Source: a virus
IMG/VR virus record: IMGVR_UViG_3300023110_000034
Location: 1-64,000 of that record
DNA length: 64,000 nucleotides
Reading direction: 5' to 3' (one strand)
The position numbers were made by a program, and so were the translations under genes. Positions 49,363-57,851 of this stretch are shown one piece after another (position 1 is the first letter of the stretch; every line of letters starts with the position of its first letter). The notes beneath the pieces were generated by a model, which had not been told where the DNA came from, ran no database searches, and was given only the letters and a program-made list of their open reading frames with translations.

Positions 49363-50784
49363 ATGGCAAGTAGATATTATAATCCAAGATTAGCTTCAAT
49401 AGCAGGGGCGGCGCAAGGGAAACCTTATGTATCTGCTAAACCTCAAATAGATGAAGCTTTTAATAAACTATATCGTTCTTTAGATATTAAAAGAGCTGAG
49501 CAAATAAAAAAACAAAAAGAAATTGATAGCCAAGTTTCTCGTATTAAATACGATAGTGACAAATGGCTATTGAGCCAACAACAAAAAAAAGGAAATATTC
49601 CTGAAAAACACAAAGCTGGCTTTTTATTAAGTGTGGGAAGTGAACTAAAAAAACTTTTTAAAGATTCTAATGACCCAAAGCTTCTTGCTGAAGAAAGCCA
49701 AAGAATTAAAATGAATGCAATTTCACAGCTTAATTCAATAGGTGATTCGTATGATAAAATAAATAATGCCATAGCCCCTAATGCTTTATTAATTAAAGAA
49801 AATAAATATGATAAAGATTTATTAACAGAAGAAGCTTTAGACATTAATGCTAAATTACAAAATGGCGATTGGGTACCTAAAATAACAGAAAATGGGTATG
49901 AACAAATTAAGCTTGGAGGAAGTGATGAATTTGTATCAACAGAAGAAATTCTTAAAAAAGCAGCATTAATACCTGATCAATCTGAGTTACATTCAACTAT
50001 AACTAAAAATATGATTGACGCTGCGGAAGAATTTGAAAAATCTGATTATCCCATTGACGTTTTTAAGTCAAAAATAAATAATGAAATATTATCTGGGCCA
50101 TTAGATTATAAAACAGCTTTATCCTTAGCTGGCAAGATTGGCCTAGGAGGTCAAGAAAATATTGATTTAAAAAGATTAGCTTTAGCGTCTAGCGATGAAA
50201 ACGATTATGTTTATGAAGATTATGAATTTAATGAAAAAGGTGAATTTGTGAAAACAGGTAAGGTAATATCTGGAGAAGCTGGATTAATAGAAAGAGTAAA
50301 AGATTATTATAGAAATGCTGCTGCACAATACGCAAGTCAATTTGAAAGTAACAGAATTGAAAAAGAAACAATAAGCACTACAAAAAGCAAAGATAGTACA
50401 GTTGAAAATATAGCAACCGCGGGGATAGAAGACATTGAAAAAGCTTTAACTGATTTTAATTTTTCAATATTAAATGGAAAAACTATAAACGGTAGAAAGG
50501 TAGAAAATACAGAAATTAAAAACGGTAAGCTAATAATAAATTATGTTGCTAGAACCACCAGCGAAGGCCAACAAATTGCCGAGAGTGAACCAATTGATTT
50601 AAATGATCAAATGGCAATTAAAAATTTAACAGGGGAGTATTTAAAAAGTATTTATGGAAGCGATAAAACAATAGACCAAGCTATATTATCACTTAGAAAT
50701 AAAGAAATAAAAACTATAGAAAAAGCTGCTCAAGAAAAATCTATATTATTTCCCTCACCTACAACAAAACCTCAATTACCTTAA
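49363..50784 (+). CDS. Internal virion protein, middle member
   Basis: The 473 residues (M-A-S-R-Y-Y-N-P-R-L-A-S-I-A-G-A...) form long charged helices with coiled-coil character. Lysine/glutamate are abundant, and there is no enzymatic motif I recognise. It occupies the gp15-like slot between the small and the very large internal protein. A periplasm-spanning DNA ejection role is inferred from order and composition. Confidence 0.6.
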   Translation: MASRYYNPRLASIAGAAQGKPYVSAKPQIDEAFNKLYRSLDIKRAEQIKKQKEIDSQVSRIKYDSDKWLLSQQQKKGNIPEKHKAGFLLSVGSELKKLFKDSNDPKLLAEESQRIKMNAISQLNSIGDSYDKINNAIAPNALLIKENKYDKDLLTEEALDINAKLQNGDWVPKITENGYEQIKLGGSDEFVSTEEILKKAALIPDQSELHSTITKNMIDAAEEFEKSDYPIDVFKSKINNEILSGPLDYKTALSLAGKIGLGGQENIDLKRLALASSDENDYVYEDYEFNEKGEFVKTGKVISGEAGLIERVKDYYRNAAAQYASQFESNRIEKETISTTKSKDSTVENIATAGIEDIEKALTDFNFSILNGKTINGRKVENTEIKNGKLIINYVARTTSEGQQIAESEPIDLNDQMAIKNLTGEYLKSIYGSDKTIDQAILSLRNKEIKTIEKAAQEKSILFPSPTTKPQLP

Positions 50785-50795
50785 ATTAAATATAC

Positions 50796-53700
50796 ATGGA
50801 AGAATTATTTGAATTTGAAGGCCAAGAATACACGTTAGCTGAAGTTCAAAAAGCAGCTGAGGCTAAATCATTAAATATAGATGATTATATAAAAGAATAT
50901 AATATTTCTCGTAAGCCGGGAAAGACAACTCCCACAACACCGGGTGCGGTTGTGGAGGAAACTGCAGCACCCCAAATAAAAAATTTGGAATTCAAATCGG
51001 CAACTTCTTTGCCGGAATATCCTGGAGCAAAGCTTGAATATATAAACCCATTAATTGATCCTGAAGTTGATAAATTTGAAATAATTAAAAATAGATATTT
51101 TATTAATACAGCTGACCAATTAAAAGGAGCAGAAGCTTTAGAAAAAGAAAGAGCACAAAAGGAATATATAGAAAAATTACCTTTTCATTTTAAACAGTCA
51201 AGAGTTAAAAAAGAAGAAAGAGCTGCTTATGATAAATGGAAAGAAACAGGAGAGATTGATGAATCATTATTACCACAACAAGAAATAGCCACTATAAATC
51301 CTGAAACATTAAAACCATATACTGGTCTTGAAATAGTTGAAAATGTTATTGATAATTTCAAACCTTCAATGTTAATGCAATGGAAAGGTATAAAATTTGG
51401 AGCTATTGATTGGGCTAAAAATGTGTTTGGAAAAGATGTTGCTGATTTTTTATTTGCTTATGATCCGGAATTAGTAGATTCTAAAATAATAAAACAAGAA
51501 GATAAATATTTTTATGAAAAACCCTCTGGTGAATTAGAACAAATTGGAGGAAGAGCAAATAAAAAACAAATTGAAGTATTAGAAGATTATATAAAATTAC
51601 AAAATACTTTAGAATATGCAGGTAGTATTACTGAAGGATTTGCAAAAGGCGATGTAGCTACAACGGTTGGAGGTATGGCTAATGCCGTTAGTGGGGCTAT
51701 ACAAACAATAGTTCCAGCACTGGTAACAAGGGGTGCATCACTTTATCCACAAGTTGCCGGTACTATGATTGCTGATTTTAATTTAGAAAAAGCAAATACA
51801 TTATATAAAAATGATCCAAATGCTATTGAAAAATTAATTAAAAATAATCAAACTGAATTTTCTATTCCTATGGCTGCAGCTGCTTTGTCAGCTTCTTTTG
51901 AATATATTGGTTTTAAAGGTATTACAAAAGCATTACAAGCAAACAAAGGAGTGGCTGCAAATACTTTAAAATTATTATGGGCAACAGGAACAGAAGGAGC
52001 CACCGGATGGGGGCAATTTTTAGTTGAAGACGTAAATCAATCATTAGCTAAAGGTAATTCTTTAGAAGATGCTTTAGCTTTGGCCGCAACAAAAGCTTTT
52101 TCACAAGAAGCATTAGAATCAACTTTACAAGAAGCTTTTGGGGGATTTGGTATTACTATAGGAGGTAAGGCTTTAAAATCTTTATCAAATGTTAGAGCAG
52201 CTACTTATCAAGATTATGAAAAAGATATTGATCAGCTTTATAAAATTAGATTAAAAATAAAAGAAACATCTGATGAAGATGTTTTAAATGCTTTAAATGA
52301 AAAAGCTAAGTCTATAGAAAAAAAAATAGAATCATCAATAATACAAGCAAACTCTATATTTAGTTTTGGCTCTGAAAAAGATTTAAATGAAATTAATTCA
52401 TTATCAGAATTAAGAGATAAACAGGTAAAAAGAGTTAATGAATTAAACAATAAAAGAAACAAAGGAGAAATTTCTGAAGAAGATTATTTACTTGTTTATG
52501 AAACATATAAACAAACATTTATTGATGCTAAAAATAGAATTAATGGTGTTGTAGAAAAAATTTCTGAAAACGCAAATAAAACTGCTCAAGAGGTTGAAAA
52601 AATATATCAACAAAAAGGCGTTGATGGGGAAGCTGATATATTAAATCTTTATAAGCCAATGGCAGAAAAAATGGCTAATAAATATAGAAATGTACCTGGT
52701 TTTGACAAACAATTACTTGCAGATGAAATATTAACCGGAAAGAGAGGTATATTCGATTTAATAAGGTCATATAAAGCTGAAGACAACCCAGGTGTTACAC
52801 TTCCAATGTATGTAAATAAATTTGCCCAGCGTAGGGCAATTGAAGCAGCTCAACGTATATTAAAAACAGATTTTGAGTTAGATGTTACTGAAGCTAAAGG
52901 TGTTACAGATACTACTACAGCAGAAACTCAAGTTGAAGCAAAAGAACAAGCAAAACAAGAAATTAAAACTGAGCTTGCTAAAGACTTAAATTTATCAGAA
53001 GATACACAAAATAAAATAGTATCTGCCGTAGAAAAAACTTTAGGAACTAAATTACCTCCAGTAACTGATAAAAAATTTAAACAAGCTTTAACTACTGGGT
53101 TTAGAAATGAATTAACAAATACCTTTAAGTCTATTTTTGGGCGTACTGCCGCATATGAACAATTTCTTAGAGATAATTTTGAAAAAATATATCCAGCAAT
53201 TCCCCAAGAAACTATAAACCGTAATTTTAAAGAATTTAATGAACCAGTATTAGATCCTAAGACCGGTAAACAATTAAGAGAGCGTACAGCTGAAGGTAAA
53301 AAAGTATTTAAAAAACGGGATATAAGTAAAGCTGAATTTATAAAATATTTTTTAGATGCTCCTGGAAATGTTAAAGGTGCACGTAAAACTTCATTAGCAA
53401 AAGTATTAGCTGACGAGATAGGGCTAGACAATGTATTAACATCGTTGTCTAAACCTGAAGTTGTTGAAAAATTTAAAGCTATTCAAGAAATACAAGGGCA
53501 AGAAGTTCCAAGTAATTTTATTGAAATTATATCTGAAAAAATTGATAGAGCTATAAAAAACTTAGAAGCCTATCAAAAATCAAATGCTTTTAGAAGTTCT
53601 ACTGGTATTCCAGAAATAATAATTAATTCTACTATTGTATTTGCTAAAGCATTAAAAGCTGGTATTAATGCTGGAAAAACTTTTATTGACGCTTTAAATG

Positions 53701-56570
53701 ATGCAATTAAAAAGTTTAAAAAAAGTTTATCAAAAAAATACAATGAACAGGAACTTGATATTGCAGAAGAAGTAATCAGATCTGAAGTAACAGAAGAAAA
53801 TATTCCAGATTTTTTAAATTTAGCTGAAATTATTGAAAATAATATTGCTAAAAAAAGAGGAGAAGCTTATGAAAATGAAATTTTAAAAGCTTTAAAAAAA
53901 TCAAATATTAAAAATTTAAAAGTTTTAACTAAAGAATCAATAGGTTCCGATAGAACAAAAGCTGATATATCTATAGAATATAATGGCAAAAAAGTAGATA
54001 TAGAAGCTAAATTGAATGCTAATGCGCAATATGGCAGTATAAGTTTAAGAATAAACGATAATACTCTTAGTGTAAAAACATCATTTGAAAAAGAATTATT
54101 ATCATTAGCAAAAGAAAAAAACGAGGCTATTGAAGCTTATAAAAATAGGGCTTTAGAATTAGGGGCTACAATTACTGGCTCAAATTTAAAGGCGGATAAA
54201 AAAGTTCATGAACAACTTAAAAAAGAAGGTTTACAGGCAAAATTACAAGGTTCAATTAATGTTTCTGCAGATATAATTTCTGAATTTTATAATAATAAAG
54301 GAGTTTATTATATACAAATTGGTGAAGCTGGATTATTTCATTTAGGAAAGGATATATTAAACTTAGGAACAACTAAATTTGAGGGAAATGCTGAAGTAGC
54401 ATTAAGAATAAGAAGAAGTGGTACTGGTTTAAATACATTAACTTTTATTCCAAAATTAACTAAATGGAATCAAATTTCTAATAGAACTATAGACACTGAA
54501 TCAGGAATACAAGAAGTTTTTAAAGAAAAAGTTTCTTCAAATTCATTAGATAAAGACTTTAATAAAATATTAGAGCAATCTAAAGGTATTAAATTTACAA
54601 AAGAATTTTCGCCTGTTGAAGCTAGAATTTTAGGTAAAGGCAAAGGACGTAATAAATTTTTTATTCCCTACTCTGCTGATGATTTTGTTGGTTTGCTATA
54701 CGCAACTTTAGCTAAAGGTAAAATTGGTGACCAACAAATGGAATGGTATCAAGAAAATTTACTTAGACCATTTTCTCGCGGTATACAACAATACGAAGCG
54801 GCAAAGCAAAAAGCTCTTCGTGACTGGCAGATTCTTAAAAAAGAAGCAAAGAAAAATGTGCCTGGTGGATTAACAAAAAAGAATACAACAGGATTAACAA
54901 ACCAAGATGCTGTTCGTATTTATATTTGGAATCAACAAGGTATGGAAATACCTGATTCAGAAGGAAGTAAAGCGCTTATTAATGAAAATATAAAAATTGT
55001 AAGAAAAAACAAAGAGCTTAAAGCATTTGCTGAAAGGCTAATAGCTTTACAACCAGAAGGTTATCCAGAGCCATCTAAAAACTGGGATTCAGGCGACATT
55101 ACTACAGACATTGTATCATATATAAACGGCGTTAAAAGAAGTGAATTTTTAACGGGATGGAAAGACAATGTTGATATTATATTTTCTGATAGAAATAAAG
55201 AAAAGCTGAGAGCCTTGTACGGAGACAGATATGTTGAAGCTTTAGACGATATTCTTCAGCGTATGCGTACTGGTACAAATAGAAAATTTGGCACAAGCAG
55301 AATTGAACAACAATTTATGGATTGGACTAATAATTCTGTGGGTGCTATTATGTTCTTTAATGCAAGATCTGCTGTGCTACAAACATTATCTGCCGTTAAC
55401 TTTATAAACTTTACGGACAATAATCCACTTAACGCAGCATTAGCATTAGGTAACCAACCACAATATTGGAAAGATTTTGCTACATTATTTAATTCAGATT
55501 TTCTTAAACAAAGAAGATCTGGTTTACAGACCGATGTAAATGCTGATGAAATTGCAAGAGCGGCTAAAGGTGCTGAAAATACAGCAAGAGCGGCACTAAG
55601 TGCAATACTTAAATTTGGATTTACACCAACGCAAATAGCAGATAGTTTTGCAATTGCTTCTGGTGGTGCTACATTTTATAGAAATAGAATTAATAAATAC
55701 AAGAAAGAAGGGTTATCACAGCAAGAAGCTGAACAGAAAGCATTTACTGATTTTCAAGAGATTGCGGAAGAAACACAACAGTCTGCAAGACCCGATAGAA
55801 TATCATCACAGCAAGCAAGCTCATTAGGGCGCCTTATATTAGCTTTTGGCAATACTCCTATGCAATATGCTCGTTTAACTAAAAAAGCTGGATTAGATTT
55901 AATTAATGGGCGTGGTGATTGGAAGACAAATATAAGTAAGATTATGTATTATAGCGTAATACAGAATATTATATTCTCTGCATTACAACAAGGATTGTTT
56001 GCCTTATTATTTGACGATGAAGATGATGATAAAGAAAAATCAAGATTATTTAGAATAGGTAATAGTAGTATTGACACATTGTTACGTGGTGCTGGTGTTT
56101 ATGGTGCTGCGGCTGCTACTGTTAAAAACATGATCCTTGAAATAATAGACCAGCAAAAAAGCGGTAGACCTGATTATACTGAAGTTGTAATTTCAGCTAC
56201 TGCAATATCACCTCCAATTAACTCTAAATTAAGAAAATTAAATTCAGCTGGTAAAACATTTACATATAAGCAATCTAAAGAAAAAGTATTTACTGAAGGC
56301 TTTAGTTTAGAAAATCCTGCATTTTTAGCTGGCGGCCAAATAATTTCTGCAGCAACAAACTTACCTGCTGATAGAGTTGTTTTAAAAGCTGATCATATTA
56401 AAACTGCTATGCAACCTGAAACAGAATTGTGGCAAGCAATAGCATTATCGCTTGGTTGGAGCGAATGGGATTTAAATATGATTGAAAAGCAAACTAAAAA
56501 AGAAAGTAATTTAAAGATAAAACCTTTTAAAAATAAAGGATTTAAAACTAAAAAATTTAAAACAGAATGA
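50796..56570 (+). CDS. Giant internal virion protein (1924 residues) with nuclease-like domain
   Basis: The N-terminus F-E-F-E-G-Q-E-Y-T-L-A-E-V-Q-K-A-A-E-A-K is one I recall from giant virion proteins of Bacteroidota phages. Long helical regions follow, with a hydrophobic stretch near 280-310 (V-S-G-A-I-Q-T-I-V-P-A-L-V-T). Residues about 1014-1075 read R-G-E-A-Y-E-N-E-I-L-K-A-L then K-A-D1056-I-S-I-E-Y and V-D1068-I-E1070-A-K1072, a plausible PD-(D/E)XK endonuclease core. The C-terminal 550 residues contain many conserved-looking helices and a terminal lysine-rich tail. The protein is probably ejected with the DNA; the nuclease may attack host DNA or aid entry. Confidence 0.65.
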   Translation: MEELFEFEGQEYTLAEVQKAAEAKSLNIDDYIKEYNISRKPGKTTPTTPGAVVEETAAPQIKNLEFKSATSLPEYPGAKLEYINPLIDPEVDKFEIIKNRYFINTADQLKGAEALEKERAQKEYIEKLPFHFKQSRVKKEERAAYDKWKETGEIDESLLPQQEIATINPETLKPYTGLEIVENVIDNFKPSMLMQWKGIKFGAIDWAKNVFGKDVADFLFAYDPELVDSKIIKQEDKYFYEKPSGELEQIGGRANKKQIEVLEDYIKLQNTLEYAGSITEGFAKGDVATTVGGMANAVSGAIQTIVPALVTRGASLYPQVAGTMIADFNLEKANTLYKNDPNAIEKLIKNNQTEFSIPMAAAALSASFEYIGFKGITKALQANKGVAANTLKLLWATGTEGATGWGQFLVEDVNQSLAKGNSLEDALALAATKAFSQEALESTLQEAFGGFGITIGGKALKSLSNVRAATYQDYEKDIDQLYKIRLKIKETSDEDVLNALNEKAKSIEKKIESSIIQANSIFSFGSEKDLNEINSLSELRDKQVKRVNELNNKRNKGEISEEDYLLVYETYKQTFIDAKNRINGVVEKISENANKTAQEVEKIYQQKGVDGEADILNLYKPMAEKMANKYRNVPGFDKQLLADEILTGKRGIFDLIRSYKAEDNPGVTLPMYVNKFAQRRAIEAAQRILKTDFELDVTEAKGVTDTTTAETQVEAKEQAKQEIKTELAKDLNLSEDTQNKIVSAVEKTLGTKLPPVTDKKFKQALTTGFRNELTNTFKSIFGRTAAYEQFLRDNFEKIYPAIPQETINRNFKEFNEPVLDPKTGKQLRERTAEGKKVFKKRDISKAEFIKYFLDAPGNVKGARKTSLAKVLADEIGLDNVLTSLSKPEVVEKFKAIQEIQGQEVPSNFIEIISEKIDRAIKNLEAYQKSNAFRSSTGIPEIIINSTIVFAKALKAGINAGKTFIDALNDAIKKFKKSLSKKYNEQELDIAEEVIRSEVTEENIPDFLNLAEIIENNIAKKRGEAYENEILKALKKSNIKNLKVLTKESIGSDRTKADISIEYNGKKVDIEAKLNANAQYGSISLRINDNTLSVKTSFEKELLSLAKEKNEAIEAYKNRALELGATITGSNLKADKKVHEQLKKEGLQAKLQGSINVSADIISEFYNNKGVYYIQIGEAGLFHLGKDILNLGTTKFEGNAEVALRIRRSGTGLNTLTFIPKLTKWNQISNRTIDTESGIQEVFKEKVSSNSLDKDFNKILEQSKGIKFTKEFSPVEARILGKGKGRNKFFIPYSADDFVGLLYATLAKGKIGDQQMEWYQENLLRPFSRGIQQYEAAKQKALRDWQILKKEAKKNVPGGLTKKNTTGLTNQDAVRIYIWNQQGMEIPDSEGSKALINENIKIVRKNKELKAFAERLIALQPEGYPEPSKNWDSGDITTDIVSYINGVKRSEFLTGWKDNVDIIFSDRNKEKLRALYGDRYVEALDDILQRMRTGTNRKFGTSRIEQQFMDWTNNSVGAIMFFNARSAVLQTLSAVNFINFTDNNPLNAALALGNQPQYWKDFATLFNSDFLKQRRSGLQTDVNADEIARAAKGAENTARAALSAILKFGFTPTQIADSFAIASGGATFYRNRINKYKKEGLSQQEAEQKAFTDFQEIAEETQQSARPDRISSQQASSLGRLILAFGNTPMQYARLTKKAGLDLINGRGDWKTNISKIMYYSVIQNIIFSALQQGLFALLFDDEDDDKEKSRLFRIGNSSIDTLLRGAGVYGAAAATVKNMILEIIDQQKSGRPDYTEVVISATAISPPINSKLRKLNSAGKTFTYKQSKEKVFTEGFSLENPAFLAGGQIISAATNLPADRVVLKADHIKTAMQPETELWQAIALSLGWSEWDLNMIEKQTKKESNLKIKPFKNKGFKTKKFKTE

Positions 56571-56722
56571 AATATAACCCAATAACAGCAAAAACATCTA
56601 CACCTTTAGCATTAAAGGATGCATGTTATCGTAAAGCAAAAGCAAAGTATAGAGTATTTCCATCTGCTTATGCGTCGGGTTATATTGCTAAATGCCGTAA
56701 GAAAGGCGGAAAATTAGGATAA
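56567..56722 (+). CDS. Small basic conserved phage protein (DACYRKxKAxY type), 51 residues
   Basis: The frame M-K-Y-N-P-I-T-A-K-T starts at an ATGA overlap with the giant gene. It contains L-K-D-A-C-Y-R-K-A-K-A-K-Y-R-V-F-P-S-A-Y-A-S-G-Y-I-A-K-C-R-K-K-G, a phrase I recall in small basic proteins of many aquatic phages. Two cysteines and many lysines are kept. It is coupled to the following gene of similar style. Role unknown. Confidence 0.65.
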   Translation: MKYNPITAKTSTPLALKDACYRKAKAKYRVFPSAYASGYIAKCRKKGGKLG

Positions 56723-57009
56723 TGGCTGTACGTAAAACTAAAAAAGGAGCATCGCTTAGACGTTGGTTTAAAGAGGAATGGACTGATGTTAAAACTGGTA
56801 AGCCGTGTGGTCGAAGTGAAGGAGAAAGCAGAGGTACACCTTACTGCCGTCCTAAAAAAAGAATATCAAGTGATACACCAAAAACAGCAAGCGAAATGTC
56901 AGTTGCTGAAAAAAGAAAAAAAATTAACGAAAAAAATAGATTAGGGCAACCGCCGGGTAAACCAAAAAGAGTAAGTCCTGTAACAATGAAAAGTTCTTGT
57001 AAATATTAA
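56722..57009 (+). CDS. Small basic conserved phage protein (RRWFKEEWxDVKTGKPCGR type)
   Basis: The 95 residues contain S-L-R-R-W-F-K-E-E-W-T-D-V-K-T-G-K-P-C-G-R-S-E-G-E and Y-C-R-P-K-K-R-I-S-S-D-T-P-K-T. I recall this block from marine phages, sometimes in the same protein as the DACYRK block above. Here the two are split into neighbouring genes. Probably virion-linked or nucleic-acid-binding; function unknown. Confidence 0.65.
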   Translation: MAVRKTKKGASLRRWFKEEWTDVKTGKPCGRSEGESRGTPYCRPKKRISSDTPKTASEMSVAEKRKKINEKNRLGQPPGKPKRVSPVTMKSSCKY

Positions 57010-57010
57010 A

Positions 57011-57178
57011 ATGGAAGATTTGAAAATATATGGCATAAGCATCTCGGCATTAACCGGAGTATCTATAGGTGAAATCAATCCAATATTATCTACTTTAGTT
57101 TTAACAGCAACACTTGTATATACTGTTATACAAATAATAGAAAAACTAAAAAATAAAAATAATGGAAAATCCGTTTAA
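57011..57178 (+). CDS. Small membrane protein, 55 residues (holin-like)
   Basis: The frame M-E-D-L-K-I-Y-G-I-S-I-S-A-L-T-G-V-S-I-G then shows I-L-S-T-L-V-L-T-A-T-L-V-Y-T-V-I-Q-I-I-E-K-L-K. That predicts one strong and one weak membrane segment and a basic tail. It overlaps the next gene by 17 bases. Size and charge fit a small holin or a lysis regulator, separate from the main lysis block. Confidence 0.55.
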   Translation: MEDLKIYGISISALTGVSIGEINPILSTLVLTATLVYTVIQIIEKLKNKNNGKSV

Positions 57179-57527
57179 AAATAAAGAATTACGTGGTTAT
57201 ATAGGAGCAGCAACAGTATTTATCCTAGTTATGGGATTATTATTGTTTTTAGCTTTTTATGAAATACCCGAAACAAATAATGATATATTTAAAGTAATTG
57301 TAGGTATGCTTGTTGGATCTTTATCTGTAGTTATATATACATTCATAGGTAAGAATCCTGAAGAACTTGAGTCTCTTAAGGGTAAAAATGAATCTTTAGA
57401 AACACAAGTAGCACAAATAGTAGATGAAAAAGATAAACTTGAAAAAATGTTAAGAGATTATCAATCCGAAGTTATTGATAAATTAGCATTATCAGGTGAT
57501 AACTTTGAATATAAAACTAAAAAGTAA
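57162..57527 (+). CDS. Two-pass membrane protein with coiled coil
   Basis: The 121 residues have membrane segments at about 12-33 and 42-63. A coiled coil follows (E-S-L-K-G-K-N-E-S-L-E-T-Q-V-A-Q-I-V-D-E-K-D-K-L). It lies between two other small membrane proteins at the end of the late region, consistent with lysis or host-envelope functions. Not assigned to a family. Confidence 0.55.
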   Translation: MENPFKNKELRGYIGAATVFILVMGLLLFLAFYEIPETNNDIFKVIVGMLVGSLSVVIYTFIGKNPEELESLKGKNESLETQVAQIVDEKDKLEKMLRDYQSEVIDKLALSGDNFEYKTKK

Positions 57528-57820
57528 TGGCAAGGGTTGATCTTAATGGCGATGGAAAAGCGGATATTAGTATTAGCTTGCCACAAATTATTACCGTATT
57601 AGCAATGTTTGCTTCTATAGTCGGGTCATATTATACTCTTAATGCAAGAGTAGAAGCAGTTGAATTGTCTGCTAAAAAATTAAAAGAAAACGAACAAAAG
57701 TATACTTGGCCTAATCAAAGAAAAACAGAAGAAGAAGTAAAAGCCCTTGGAGCTGAAATGAGGGCATTTATGAAAGATATAGAATATCTTAGAAGAGATA
57801 TTGATAGTAAAAAAAGATAA
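57527..57820 (+). CDS. Single-pass membrane protein with DxNGDGKADI motif
   Basis: The 97 residues begin D-L-N-G-D-G-K-A-D-I-S-I-S-L-P-Q, resembling a short calcium-binding (EF-hand/dockerin-like) loop. One membrane helix follows (about 19-41) and then a charged coil. It is the last rightward gene before the bidirectional terminator. The loop-plus-anchor combination resembles small proteins I have seen in phage genomes of this type, of unknown role; a spanin-like function is possible. Confidence 0.55.
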   Translation: MARVDLNGDGKADISISLPQIITVLAMFASIVGSYYTLNARVEAVELSAKKLKENEQKYTWPNQRKTEEEVKALGAEMRAFMKDIEYLRRDIDSKKR

Positions 57821-57825
57821 TAAAA

Positions 57826-57848
57826 AAGGGGCCGCAAAGCCCCTTAAT
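57826..57848. terminator. Bidirectional terminator between convergent genes
   Basis: AAGGGGC (57826-57832) pairs with GCCCCTT (57839-57845) around CGCAAA. A-rich sequence on the left and a T-run starting at 57848 make it work in both directions, ending the rightward late operon and the leftward nrdA operon. Confidence 0.92.
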
Positions 57849-57851
57849 TTT

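Noticed and set aside
52928-53431. 167-codon reverse frame inside the giant virion gene
   Set aside because: Antisense shadow of an AT-rich helical gene; serine/phenylalanine-rich composition is the mirror of lysine/glutamate codons.
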